Source: Fuerstiella sp.
GTDB lineage: Bacteria; Planctomycetota; Planctomycetia; Planctomycetales; Planctomycetaceae
Direction: 5' to 3'
Length of the DNA: 64,000 nucleotides
Assembly: GCA_029245955.1 (NCBI GenBank)
Contig: JAQWOH010000015.1
Location: forward strand, 62,001 to 126,000
Below, piece by piece: positions 38,001 through 45,873 of the stretch. The notes beneath the pieces were generated by a model. That model made no database searches. It was not told the origin of the DNA and was given only the letters and a program-made list of their open reading frames with translations. The stretch's first letter is position 1. Every line of letters starts with the position of its first letter. A program made the translations under genes and the position numbers.

Positions 38001-39293
38001 TATGTCCGTCACGTCACGGTAAGACAGAATTGGGTTAGCTTCCAACATCAGCGCGATGACGCCTGACACCAATGGTGTCGCGGATGAAGTACCACCGAAG
38101 TTACTTGCGTAATTTGTGGTGGAATAACCGGGGTTTCCTGTCAGGTCGGTGGTCGTAATCCCCAGCGTGCCTCCATTAGAATGGGCCACTACGACCAAAG
38201 ATGCTCCCGGGTCACTATAACTGGCACGAACACCGCCGTTGGTGAGTGCTCCGACGGCAATCGTGTGCCGGGAATTCGCATACGGGTCGTAATTAACGTT
38301 GTCGTTTGTGTTGTCGCCGCCATTCCCACCAGCCCAAGTGTGAATCGTACCGAGACCCCCACGACCGCTTGTGGTGGACTGTTCGAGAGCTGCCAGAGCC
38401 TGCGGTCCGATACTTGAAATTCGACCGTTGTCTGCAGGTCCCCAGCTGTTGTTGTAAATATCAATAACCTGGCTTTCGTGCGTCAGTGCCTCTGCTTGGT
38501 CCTGATCTGAAGAGGGCCCGGCAATCAGCCTCAGGCCAACCAGTTCTGCATCCCACGCAGCACCCGTGACTCCGAGGTTGTTGTTACCAACTGCAGCGGC
38601 AACGCCGCCCACAGCAGTTCCGTGGAAATCGTTTGCGCCAGGGCTGGGATCGTTGTCACCGCCGTTCCAGTCAAAATCAATGGCCGTATTTACGTTGGCA
38701 GCAAGATCTTCGTGATCAACCTCAAGGCCGTCATCAATGATCCCAATCGTGACCCCCTGACCAGTGACTGTGTCCCATGCTGTCTCGATATTAGCATCGA
38801 CACCTGCCGTCCCGTTATTCTGGCCAGTGTTGTTCAGGTGCCATTGATTCGTATACAGCGGATCATTGGGTACGGCACGCGTGGAATGCTGTATCGAAAC
38901 ATTGGGATTCAGATAAACAAATCCCGACAGGATAGAAAAAGCGTCTGCTGCCTGTTGAACAGTTACGTCCTGACTGAAGTCCAGTGTATATGCATTCGGC
39001 ACAAACGCTGATTCTGTCACGGAAGTCGCGCCGGTGATTTGCTGCAGCCCTGCCTGACTCTGCGGTGCATCAAAGGCCACAAAATACGAGTCAATCGCCT
39101 GGTCTTCACCCAACAGAGGCAGGACCATTGGGTCGTATAGAACCTGACTCAGGTCTGCCGCCAGCAGCAACCGGGCTTCCATCAACTCAGGACCGGCCAC
39201 ACAATCCCGCGAACGGACTCCGTAGCGACGATTTCGCGTCTCGGTGGAGAAGCAGCGGTTCAGAAACCTCATCATTTCGCTGACTGACTTCAT
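35091..39293 (-). CDS. Giant secreted subtilase (S8) with P-domain and seven fibronectin-III-like repeats
   Basis: A 1400-residue protein. The N-terminus carries the planctomycete motif ELMEARLLLAAD (residues 36-47) instead of a classical signal. The propeptide-like part runs to about residue 140. The protease domain (about 145-480) has Asp187 in IGIIDDGLEVDHEDL, His224 in NDFHGTAVGG, Asn324 in WAGGNGG and Ser403 in GGTSSATPLVSG. A kexin-type P-domain follows (about 505-608, GSVGELDVVLTSPSGT ... DWTVTVTDSVANNTGNWGSFELNFFG). Seven repeats of 90-105 residues fill about 612-1310, each ending like 'YRAWVQATNAAGEKSAWSQALTFEVD'. The acidic tail (1310-1400) has no recognised anchor. It is probably an extracellular or surface protease. 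Confidence 0.93.
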   Translation of the reverse strand: MKSVSEMMRFLNRCFSTETRNRRYGVRSRDCVAGPELMEARLLLAADLSQVLYDPMVLPLLGEDQAIDSYFVAFDAPQSQAGLQQITGATSVTESAFVPNAYTLDFSQDVTVQQAADAFSILSGFVYLNPNVSIQHSTRAVPNDPLYTNQWHLNNTGQNNGTAGVDANIETAWDTVTGQGVTIGIIDDGLEVDHEDLAANVNTAIDFDWNGGDNDPSPGANDFHGTAVGGVAAAVGNNNLGVTGAAWDAELVGLRLIAGPSSDQDQAEALTHESQVIDIYNNSWGPADNGRISSIGPQALAALEQSTTSGRGGLGTIHTWAGGNGGDNTNDNVNYDPYANSRHTIAVGALTNGGVRASYSDPGASLVVVAHSNGGTLGITTTDLTGNPGYSTTNYASNFGGTSSATPLVSGVIALMLEANPILSYRDVTDILATTAERVDPTNADWVQNGAGLWVNHEYGFGGIDATAAVNSAVSHVLLGPEQTFSTGVQTVDQAIPDAGGGSVTQTVNVAAADAVSIEYVQVIFSATHTGSVGELDVVLTSPSGTQSILAQSRSEENAAAYSNWSFTSTRHWDESSEGDWTVTVTDSVANNTGNWGSFELNFFGSEVEILPPVAPQITAPTGTIGDTTPTIQWTAVPNGATYNLEVNDAAGAVVISQQAIVGTSYSSPVLSQGTYSVRVQAVNVEDEAGPFSQPSAFTVDVPEPASPTIISPKGVVQNLAPLAEWSSEAFATTYDLQVSDQAGSVVVDETGITTTSFQLPQLLQGTYQIRVSGVNEVGETSPQSLPTTFQIDFPDPPKPTILNPSVDTTSNAQPEFRWTTENATTSTLWVGKVRAGTGTPQVHAIYDRVIYVTEHYGSSYTWFSQLPGEGQYAAWVRTFNAIGERSPWSDPEVFTLDVPSPTTPVLASIGTTDDLTPTITWDAQTFGHSYQLWVNNLSTGQPRVIHEVGLLGVNSFTPTSELTQGRYRAWVQATNAAGEKSAWSQALTFEVDLLPAGRPTVTGPVTLDDDGIVLAKVLTSVPVFTWTAVNNGETYELWVNHLDSGTNRIIHETTLEGTSFTATTDLPQGNYRAWVRGFNKVGEVGEWSSVYKFFVDVPTPAKPTITQPVRNAVGSVETLTPTIVWTTPDPDARYHLQFEATTSGELLIDTTGILTQQYTVDLILPEAGYRARVRGENSVGELGEWSDWYDIRIDLPNATTPVAFGPVGTVTDKDNQVTFEWLHSPDSVGYQILVRDLLRQESIAIQVAVNELNIVNNIALSTHTLQNGTFRFWVQAFNAAGTASGWSNSQAFTVDSNFASLDTSEQTNGLQVALTSLNVTLSAKNAEADPAVRPEAQRRDAHDVSQPISQSDDTSRAESPISVSATGLVDIIETVMAEFADPSVKPVFDNDNAGASEQK

Positions 39294-39865
39294 TGATCAC
39301 AGCCTCTTTGAACAACTCGAACAGCAACCATTTCCCGGCAGCGGGCATGTACCAACGTATTGCCGAACGAGCAGAATGGTCTCTCAGAACTATCGGACGA
39401 TGAACTGGCGGGAAAACCAACAGAATAAAACAGATGCCGCCGAATTTGTAACAAATCTGATTTGTCGTTCGGTCCTTCGGATCAGATCAAAACGGAAGGC
39501 ATGGGTAGTCTGGAGATTTCCGAATATGCCGATTATTTGCCTCACAGAAGTCGGCACGCTTTGCCGGTGCAGCATAATCCCCAACCGACATCCCGACATC
39601 CCGGCATCCCGACTGCCGCCGAGCCGCCTCAGGGTACCTGTCAGGAGCAATTAAAAGCGACCACAAAAGTCAATTTACAGCGAACCACTGACTTTGCAGG
39701 CGTTTCAGCAGATGTACAGAAAAGCTTAACTTAAACACTGTATCAAGTGGCCCTGTACGCTTCGTGAAGTCGACGTGGACAGATAAATTCCCGTCTGAGC
39801 AGTTATCTGTGAGAATTGGTGCCTCAACGGTGAGGCCGATTAATCTACCTGAAAGCACTTTGACC
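39294..39865. other. Divergent intergenic region with AT-rich palindromes and a short tandem repeat
   Basis: About 570 bases upstream of both the subtilase (minus) and glnS (plus). ATTTGT-A-ACAAAT-CTG-ATTTGT (39444-39465) makes two overlapping palindromes about 150 bases before the subtilase start. The 8-base unit CCGACATC is repeated three times at 39585-39608, the third copy with one change. No gene or RNA is recognised. Confidence 0.45.
39585..39608. repeat. Short tandem repeat, 3 x 8 bp
   Basis: Three head-to-tail copies of CCGACATC (third copy CCGGCATC), followed by a partial fourth (CCGACTGC). It lies in the glnS/subtilase intergenic region. Confidence 0.7.
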
Positions 39866-41557
39866 ATGTCCGGAACAGACAGCGACCTCTCAGACCATCG
39901 TGATTTCGTGCGACAAATTGTTGAAGACGACATCCGCACGGGCAAATGGGAGGGAATCGTCAAGACCCGTTTCCCCCCGGAACCCAATGGCTATCTGCAT
40001 ATCGGCCACGCGAAGTCCATCTGCCTGAACTTCGGTATTGCTCAGGAGTACGGTGGGACGTGCAATCTGCGATTTGACGACACGAATCCTGAAAAGGAAG
40101 ACGTGGAATACGTGGAATCGATCAAGGCAGATATTCGCTGGCTGGGTTTTGACTGGGAAGACCGACTGTTCTTCGCCTCTGACTACTTTGAACAGCTTTA
40201 TCAATGGGCGGAGCAGCTCATTGACGAAGACAAAGCCTACGTCTGCAGCCTGCCTCTTGAAGACATCCGGGCCGGCCGTGGGACACCGTCGCAGCCTGGC
40301 ATCGACAGTCCGCATCGAAGCCGCAGCAGAGAAGAAAACCTGGATCTGTTTCGTCGCATGAAAGCCGGTGAGTTCGACGAAGGCGAACACGTACTGCGGG
40401 CGAAAATTGACATGGGGCATCAGGTGATGCTGCTCCGTGATCCGGTCATGTACCGCATTCGCAATGTCACTCATCATCGCACGGGCGATACGTGGTGTAT
40501 CTATCCGACCTACGATTACACGCACGGACAGTCTGATTCTATAGAAGGTATCACCCACAGCATCTGCACGCTGGAATTTGAAAACCGCCGGCCACTGTAC
40601 GACTGGTTCTGTGAAAACATCGGCATTCATCATCCGCAGCAGATTGAATTCAATCGTTTGAATCTGACGTATACACTGATGAGCAAGCGACGGCTTCTGC
40701 TGCTGGTCAACGAGGGGCACGTTACGGGATGGGATGATCCACGCATGCCCACAATTTCCGGACTGCGTCGCCGAGGCTACACGGCGGAATCCGTTCGCAG
40801 TCTGTGTGTGCACGTGGGTGTCACCAAACATAATGCAACCACTGACATGGTCGTCCTGGAAAATCAGATCCGGGAAGAACTGAACAAAACGGCCGATCGT
40901 CGCATGGCTGTGCTGGACCCGCTAAAAGTTGTCATCACGAATTATCCGGACAATCAATCCGAAACTCTGGAAGCAGTCAACAACCCGGAGGACGAATCAG
41001 CCGGTTCACGAAATGTCCCGTTCGGGCCGGAAATCTACATTGAACGAGAAGACTTCATGGAGGACCCGCCCAAGAAGTTTTTCCGTCTTGGCCCGGGCCG
41101 CGAGGTGCGCTTGCGCTGGGCGTACTTCGTGAAATGCCACGATATGGTGAAAGATGCGGATGACAATATTACGGAGATTCACTGTACGTACGATCCGGAA
41201 ACCAAAGGTGGCAACGCTCCGGATGGCAGAAAAGTGAAAGCGACGCTGCACTGGGTCAGTGCGGCAGACGCCATCGATGCGGAAGTGCGGCTGTACGACC
41301 ACCTGTTCGTCACAGAGAACCCGGATGAAGTGACAGATGAGTCTCAGGACTGGCAGAGTAACCTCAATCCAGCCTCACTTCAGGTCATGTCAGCGAAGCT
41401 GGAACCGTCTCTGTCGGCGCCGGTTCAGGGATATCGCTGTCAGTTTGAACGGAAGGGATATTTTTGCGTGGACCAGGACAGCACTCCGGGTAGACCGGTG
41501 TTCAACCGCACTGCCACTCTGAAAGCTCCGTGGGTTAAGAAGAAAAAGTCCGTTTAA
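39866..41557 (+). CDS. glnS: Glutaminyl-tRNA synthetase
   Basis: A 563-residue class I synthetase that charges tRNA-Gln in the cytoplasm, close to the 554 residues of the E. coli enzyme. The HIGH motif is in [15 protein letters not shown] (His45-His48), and the KMSKS equivalent is [11 protein letters not shown]. The discriminating block [19 protein letters not shown] and the catalytic-domain block [32 protein letters not shown] are characteristic of GlnRS and distinguish it from GluRS. The C-terminal anticodon-binding barrels are complete and end in a basic tail. The frame is open upstream to an ATG at 39764, but the start at 39866 ([19 protein letters not shown]) fits the family. Confidence 0.95.
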   Translation: MSGTDSDLSDHRDFVRQIVEDDIRTGKWEGIVKTRFPPEPNGYLHIGHAKSICLNFGIAQEYGGTCNLRFDDTNPEKEDVEYVESIKADIRWLGFDWEDRLFFASDYFEQLYQWAEQLIDEDKAYVCSLPLEDIRAGRGTPSQPGIDSPHRSRSREENLDLFRRMKAGEFDEGEHVLRAKIDMGHQVMLLRDPVMYRIRNVTHHRTGDTWCIYPTYDYTHGQSDSIEGITHSICTLEFENRRPLYDWFCENIGIHHPQQIEFNRLNLTYTLMSKRRLLLLVNEGHVTGWDDPRMPTISGLRRRGYTAESVRSLCVHVGVTKHNATTDMVVLENQIREELNKTADRRMAVLDPLKVVITNYPDNQSETLEAVNNPEDESAGSRNVPFGPEIYIEREDFMEDPPKKFFRLGPGREVRLRWAYFVKCHDMVKDADDNITEIHCTYDPETKGGNAPDGRKVKATLHWVSAADAIDAEVRLYDHLFVTENPDEVTDESQDWQSNLNPASLQVMSAKLEPSLSAPVQGYRCQFERKGYFCVDQDSTPGRPVFNRTATLKAPWVKKKKSV

Positions 41558-41668
41558 AGTCGGTCAGGAACGAAGTTCTGCATGTTTCGACCATTTCAAT
41601 TCGAACCTGAACGGCACCTCCGGAACTTGTGGTGCGGGATCGCTTGTTTTCGCGGAATGACAGTCCGG

Positions 41669-42490
41669 TCACGGGTCAGCAAGTTCCTTTGAACGTTTCG
41701 CTGACGCCACAACGGCGTTCATCAGTGCAGCTCGTACACCCGCCTTTTCCATTTCATGAATCGCTGCGATCGTCGTTCCGCCGGGGCTGGTCACGGCGTC
41801 CTTCAGCATGCCAGGATGTTCCCCGGTCTGCAGGACCATCTCGGCTGCTCCCGCAACCGTTTGGGCAGCCAGTCGAGTGGCCATGTCGCGGGGCAGACCA
41901 ACCTCCACGCCTCCGTCACTGAGCGCTTCGATAATCTGAAAAACATACGCTGGTCCGCTGCCGGAAAGTCCGGTCACGGCATCCAATAGTTTCTCCGGAA
42001 CGTTTTCCACCACGCCAACAGTTTCCAGCAATTCATTGACGATCTTCTCATCTTCCTCAGTGGCGAACCTGCCACGACTCACGCCACATGCTCCGCGGCC
42101 GATCAAACTCGGAGTATTGGGTATCACGCGGATCAGCCGCGTTCCTGATGGCAACCCTGACTCCAGCGTTGAGATCGTCATGCCGGCGGCAACAGATACC
42201 ACCAGTTTTGAAGACAAAGTCGGAGGATGAAGTGTCGCCAGTGCCGCCTTCATGACCTGCGGTTTGACCGCCAGAAAGATAATGTCCGCGTCGTTCAGGC
42301 TCGGATCTGCAGTCTCGCCAACGACCGCATCGTCACCAACAGTCCGAAGAAAGTGTTCACGTGATGCCGCTACCGGGTCGGCGCCAAGAATCTGACTTGC
42401 TGACAACAGGTCTCGAGTAAACCCGGTTGCCAGCGCGGTCGCCATTCGACCTGTTCCAAGAAATCCAATTCTAATGGTTTGCAGCTGCAT
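41669..42490 (-). CDS. proC: Pyrroline-5-carboxylate reductase
   Basis: A 273-residue enzyme that reduces 1-pyrroline-5-carboxylate to proline with NAD(P)H, the last step of proline synthesis. The N-terminal dinucleotide motif is IGFLGTGRMATAL. DIIFLAVKPQVM, RVIPNTPSLIGRGACGVSRG and the ProC signature region DAVTGLSGSGPAYVFQIIEALSDGGVEVGL are intact, followed by AAEMVLQTGEHPGMLKDAVTSPGGTTIAAI. The start at 42490 is fixed by AGGAGGG (42498-42504 on the complement) seven bases upstream; the ATG at 42517 lies before the ribosome binding site. It is single and converges with glnS. Confidence 0.95.
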   Translation of the reverse strand: MQLQTIRIGFLGTGRMATALATGFTRDLLSASQILGADPVAASREHFLRTVGDDAVVGETADPSLNDADIIFLAVKPQVMKAALATLHPPTLSSKLVVSVAAGMTISTLESGLPSGTRLIRVIPNTPSLIGRGACGVSRGRFATEEDEKIVNELLETVGVVENVPEKLLDAVTGLSGSGPAYVFQIIEALSDGGVEVGLPRDMATRLAAQTVAGAAEMVLQTGEHPGMLKDAVTSPGGTTIAAIHEMEKAGVRAALMNAVVASAKRSKELADP

Positions 42491-42497
42491 ACAGTTT

Positions 42498-42504
42498 CCC
42501 TCCT
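42498..42504 (-). promoter_or_regulatory. Shine-Dalgarno (AGGAGGG) deciding the proC start
   Basis: On the complement AGGAGGG sits seven bases upstream of the ATG at 42490 and downstream of the alternative ATG at 42517, which excludes that upstream start. Confidence 0.88.
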
Positions 42505-42540
42505 GAAATACAGGCATTTATTCTGGTTTGATCGCTGGTC

Positions 42541-42588
42541 GTCTGAGTCAGTATTGAGGACCCTGAATCAGGGATTTCACTGTCAGAC
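42541..42588. repeat. Nested inverted repeats upstream of proC
   Basis: An outer GTCTGA / TCAGAC pair (42541-42546 and 42583-42588) encloses the near-palindrome CCCTGA-A-TCAGGG (42561-42573). It lies 50-100 bases upstream of the proC ATG and could be an operator or a leader hairpin. Confidence 0.55.
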
Positions 42589-42738
42589 TGAACCGATTCG
42601 CCGAATTTCTGCCGTTTAGAGACACAAGGCAGCAAGGTGTGGTGAGCCTTCCAGTGTAATAGTAACTGATTTGTTCATCGCCGGCGACATCATGGCAGAT
42701 ACAGTTCCCAACCCGTGGTCGGAAACAGGCGCAACGTT

Positions 42739-42767
42739 GAACAGCCATATGATTCATATGGCTGTTC
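42739..42767. repeat. 13-bp perfect hairpin with 3-base loop
   Basis: GAACAGCCATATG-ATT-CATATGGCTGTTC is a perfect 13-bp inverted repeat. Neither strand has a T-run directly after it, so it is not a standard intrinsic terminator. It is far longer than expected by chance. Confidence 0.85.
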
Positions 42768-42863
42768 TGACTATGTAAGTGACCGTCAATCTGATGATCG
42801 CTCAGACAGTAAACAGCGTGACTGTTACGAGTACTGATGACATGAGAACGGCTATTTGAAGAA

Positions 42864-42946
42864 GGGGGCGTGCCGTCAGGTGTGTGCAAGGGGGAAAACC
42901 TGCTGAAAGAACTGATCCGGCACGCCCCCCAATTCAGCACACCTGA
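42864..42946. repeat. Two crossing perfect inverted repeats (12 bp and 9 bp)
   Basis: GGGGGCGTGCCG (42864-42875) pairs with CGGCACGCCCCC (42918-42929). The directly adjacent TCAGGTGTG (42876-42884) pairs with CACACCTGA (42938-42946). The order A-B-A'-B' means the two stems cross, as in a pseudoknot or two alternative structures. Confidence 0.8.
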
Positions 42947-43199
42947 TCCTTTGCTCCACCGCTTCGTTAATGTGGCCGAACACGGCGGTTGAACAGTCGG
43001 CTTTGGCTAAGTCTTTGAAACTGAGTCCGACCGTCAGTATCACCTTGATTCCGGAACGCCATAGTAAAGCTCCTGGTGGTGCGAACAGGAAACCGGAAGG
43101 ACCACCGTAGAACAGAAACGGCCGTGAACCTGAGAACGGCACCCTGTTAACGGATTGATGTACGCAGCACGCCGGGTTGAACTCACCGGGAGTAACGAC

Positions 43200-45785
43200 T
43201 CAGTTTGATCCGCCAACGCTTGTTTCGTACTTCACCCCCTCGGGTACAGGTACGGGCACAGCCACGGTTGTACCGAAATCCCCTTCGGTCTTGGTAAGTG
43301 AATCAACGGCCACGAAGGCAGTGAACGAACTCATCAGGTTGTACGACAGAGCCGTCTGAGTCACGGCCTGCCTGATCTCATCAGCTGCTGCCGGCTGGTG
43401 TACGGCGTAGTTCACCATATCCTTGATTTTCAGCCGGGCCCACACAGCTGCAACACCCGAATGATCCTTCGACGCATCTTCTTCATCAAGTGAAACGGTG
43501 AACGACGTGGCCTCCATGTCAACTCGCCCCGTCACGCTGACTGTATCCGGTTCACCGCTGAAACGACCGGTAACGACCACGGGCCGGCCGACGATCAAAT
43601 CGGGTAATCTCTGTGGATAGACGTCGGCAACGTCCATATTGCCAAAGTCGATGGACAGGTCTGTCATCGCCGGATGACTGATGCTCTGATAGAAGCGATT
43701 CATGATCGTCGTCGCGTTATCGTTCAGGCTCAGGTAAGCCACGGCACCACGCCCGATAATCGCCATCCTGTCCATCAGAAACCGGTTTGGTGAACTTCCA
43801 ACACCAAAGCTGAAAATTCGCGATGGTCCGACTTTATCGTGGATGGTGCTCATGATCTGCTGTTCGTTGCCGATGTAGCCATCCGTCATAAAAGACACAA
43901 GCCGAAAACGACCTTCATCATGGGGAAAATCAAGTGCTGCCTTAATGCCTTCGATCATATGAGTACCGCCGGTGCCATTCAGTGACGTGACATATCTCAG
44001 ACCTCGCTCAATATTAGTTTCCGTCGCGAGCACCGGTTCGGGACCCAGCTGAGATGCGTTGTTGGAAAACCGAATGATTTGAAAACTATCCCGTGGCGTA
44101 AGTGACTGCAGAGCACATGAAATGGCTGCTTTGGCCTGAGCGATCGGCTTGCCGCGCATACTTCCCGAGCAGTCCAGCACAAAGACTATTTCCATGGGGC
44201 TCCGCTGCACCTGAGCCAGATCTGCAGGCGGATACAGCATCATCGTGAAATACTTCCCATGGTCATCTTCGTGAGTCAGCATAGCCGTCCTGATCTGATC
44301 ACCGGCTACTTTGTAACGCAGCACAAAATCCTTGTTTGGAATGGAAGCCTGAGAGGACAGCGTAACCCGCCGCTGTGATTCGCAGATATCCTCCACGTCA
44401 ACCGAGTGATTGACACAGCGAACATTTTCCACGTCGACCCCCGCAACGATATTCAGTGACAGAGAAATGTCGTGACCACTGCGTTCGCGTGGCGCCAGAT
44501 ACTGTACTTCTGTCTTCTGTCCGTCGGCCCCGCGACCACCTCGTGCGACTGCGGCCACGCCATCTGCCGTGGCCGGTGGATTAAAGCGAGGACCAACAAC
44601 CATCGGAAACACGAATTCGTAAGCCCCGTCATCGTATCGGAGTGTGTTAAAGTAGCGAATATTGATGTCGATCTGTTTACCAGGTTCAATATTGGCTACT
44701 TTCTGAGTGAAGATGTTTGGCCGCTCCTGAGTCATCAGTGCCGCCACGTGCCCCTGTGATTTGGCTGCGGCATAAATCTGTTCGGCTTTTTCACGTTCAC
44801 GAATAATGCCGCGGATTTTTCGGTCTCCGACAGTCATGACAAATTCGTTCACCGCAGCGTCCTGCGGCAGAGGGAACACATACACTGCTTCAATTTTCGA
44901 ATCGTAGGGATTGTGAAACTGTTGAGTCACATCAACAGTTGCGATGTAGCCGTCGATGTTTCCTTTGACAGCCGTGTGTTTCAGTGGCACGGGAACCTGT
45001 TCCGCTTGATTCGGCAGAATCGCCATCAAAGCACCACAGCCGGGAACGTCAGGATTCGGCGGAACAATACCTGTGTCCACAGCCCTTGCAATAACCCAGA
45101 GTTCTTCGCCCGGCTGCAGATCAAGCTGCAGGGCCTTCTTCTTTGATTCTGCCAAAGCGGGACCTTGAAACCACCGATCACGCAGTGACCCTTGAGCAGT
45201 ACTTTCCCGACTGCGTGATCTGCCGTCCGCTGTCGGCTTCTGCAGTTTGGCATCTGCCAACTCGGGGGGCCCGGCTGGTGTCGGCTGATTTTCGGCAACG
45301 CCATTCTCTGACTGAGATTCTTTTCCCTGCCTGCTTCCGGGCATGGGCCGATCAGCAATTGGCACCCCGGCACCTTTCGGCTTACGGAGAGTGGGCGGCC
45401 CTTCCGGCAGCGCGGCGGGTGACGGCTCGGGCGTAATGGTCATCACTTGACTGCCTCGGATCCGTCCCGAGGGTTTCATCTTGTCGCCTGGCTGCAAACC
45501 AAGAGTTTCGGCAGCTGACGACTCACCAAGTCTGACCGTCGGTGGGCCTCCAAAAAAAAGACCGCCCGGTGCAGCAGGTTCTTGCATGTCGCTGACTTCC
45601 GAATCCAGTTCGGTTAGAGACATTGTGTCCACCTGGTCATCGGCAGCCGGCACTTGCGAAGGTAACGTGTGTGATTCGTCTACCGTTCGATCGACACTTT
45701 TACCGCAACCGATAAACGCAAAGCAGACCACCGGGATAAGTACTGTGGCCGGAATCCAGTGAGCGTCGACGCGTGCGAATTTCAT
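43200..45785 (-). CDS. VIT and von Willebrand A domain lipoprotein
   Basis: An 861-residue lipoprotein: MKFARVDAHWIPATVLIPVV and the lipobox FIGC put the lipid-bearing Cys at 27. The start at 45785 is fixed by AAAGGTGA five bases upstream; the frame is open to 45956. A low-complexity linker with a PDZ-like scrap (LGLQPGDKM) leads to the VIT domain (about residues 255-390, VDVTQQFHNPYDSKIEAVYVFPLP ... IREREKAEQIYAAAKSQGHVAALM). The vWA domain has the MIDAS DCSGS at 538-542, then GTGGTHMIEGI and SFMTDGYIGNEQQI. A C-terminal region of about 150 residues follows. These proteins resemble inter-alpha-trypsin-inhibitor heavy chains and act in metal-dependent adhesion. It follows the cohesin-like and dockerin-like genes on the same strand. 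Confidence 0.9.
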   Translation of the reverse strand: MKFARVDAHWIPATVLIPVVCFAFIGCGKSVDRTVDESHTLPSQVPAADDQVDTMSLTELDSEVSDMQEPAAPGGLFFGGPPTVRLGESSAAETLGLQPGDKMKPSGRIRGSQVMTITPEPSPAALPEGPPTLRKPKGAGVPIADRPMPGSRQGKESQSENGVAENQPTPAGPPELADAKLQKPTADGRSRSRESTAQGSLRDRWFQGPALAESKKKALQLDLQPGEELWVIARAVDTGIVPPNPDVPGCGALMAILPNQAEQVPVPLKHTAVKGNIDGYIATVDVTQQFHNPYDSKIEAVYVFPLPQDAAVNEFVMTVGDRKIRGIIREREKAEQIYAAAKSQGHVAALMTQERPNIFTQKVANIEPGKQIDINIRYFNTLRYDDGAYEFVFPMVVGPRFNPPATADGVAAVARGGRGADGQKTEVQYLAPRERSGHDISLSLNIVAGVDVENVRCVNHSVDVEDICESQRRVTLSSQASIPNKDFVLRYKVAGDQIRTAMLTHEDDHGKYFTMMLYPPADLAQVQRSPMEIVFVLDCSGSMRGKPIAQAKAAISCALQSLTPRDSFQIIRFSNNASQLGPEPVLATETNIERGLRYVTSLNGTGGTHMIEGIKAALDFPHDEGRFRLVSFMTDGYIGNEQQIMSTIHDKVGPSRIFSFGVGSSPNRFLMDRMAIIGRGAVAYLSLNDNATTIMNRFYQSISHPAMTDLSIDFGNMDVADVYPQRLPDLIVGRPVVVTGRFSGEPDTVSVTGRVDMEATSFTVSLDEEDASKDHSGVAAVWARLKIKDMVNYAVHQPAAADEIRQAVTQTALSYNLMSSFTAFVAVDSLTKTEGDFGTTVAVPVPVPEGVKYETSVGGSN

Positions 45786-45790
45786 GTCAT

Positions 45791-45798
45791 TCACCTTT
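45791..45798 (-). promoter_or_regulatory. Shine-Dalgarno AAAGGTGA of the VIT/vWA gene
   Basis: Five bases before the ATG at 45785 on the complement. It decides the lipoprotein start over the open upstream frame. The neighbouring cohesin-like gene has an almost identical site (AAAGGCGA at 46537-46544). Confidence 0.8.
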
Positions 45799-45873
45799 CG
45801 ATACGATCGTAATTCGTTTTCTGTTTGTAACTGCCGGATGCAGACTTCGTGGTGAAGTCTGCATCGCCTCGCT

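Larger units (their letters stand above)
42491..43199. other. Structured non-coding interval between proC and the VIT/vWA gene
   Basis: About 700 bases with several exact inverted repeats and no supported gene. Two minus-strand frames (42548-42940 and 42876-43142) overlap each other, cross the hairpins and show no domain. The 88-residue frame (42876-43142) has some protein-like content (FGHINEAVEQRIRCAELGG) and might be the tail of a lost gene. The interval lies in the 5' region of proC and the 3' region of the VIT/vWA gene, both minus strand. Confidence 0.5.

Noticed and set aside
42548..43142. Two overlapping minus-strand frames (42548-42940 and 42876-43142) between proC and the VIT/vWA gene
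   Set aside because: They overlap in different frames, run through the perfect hairpins and show no domain; kept only as a note in the interval entry.
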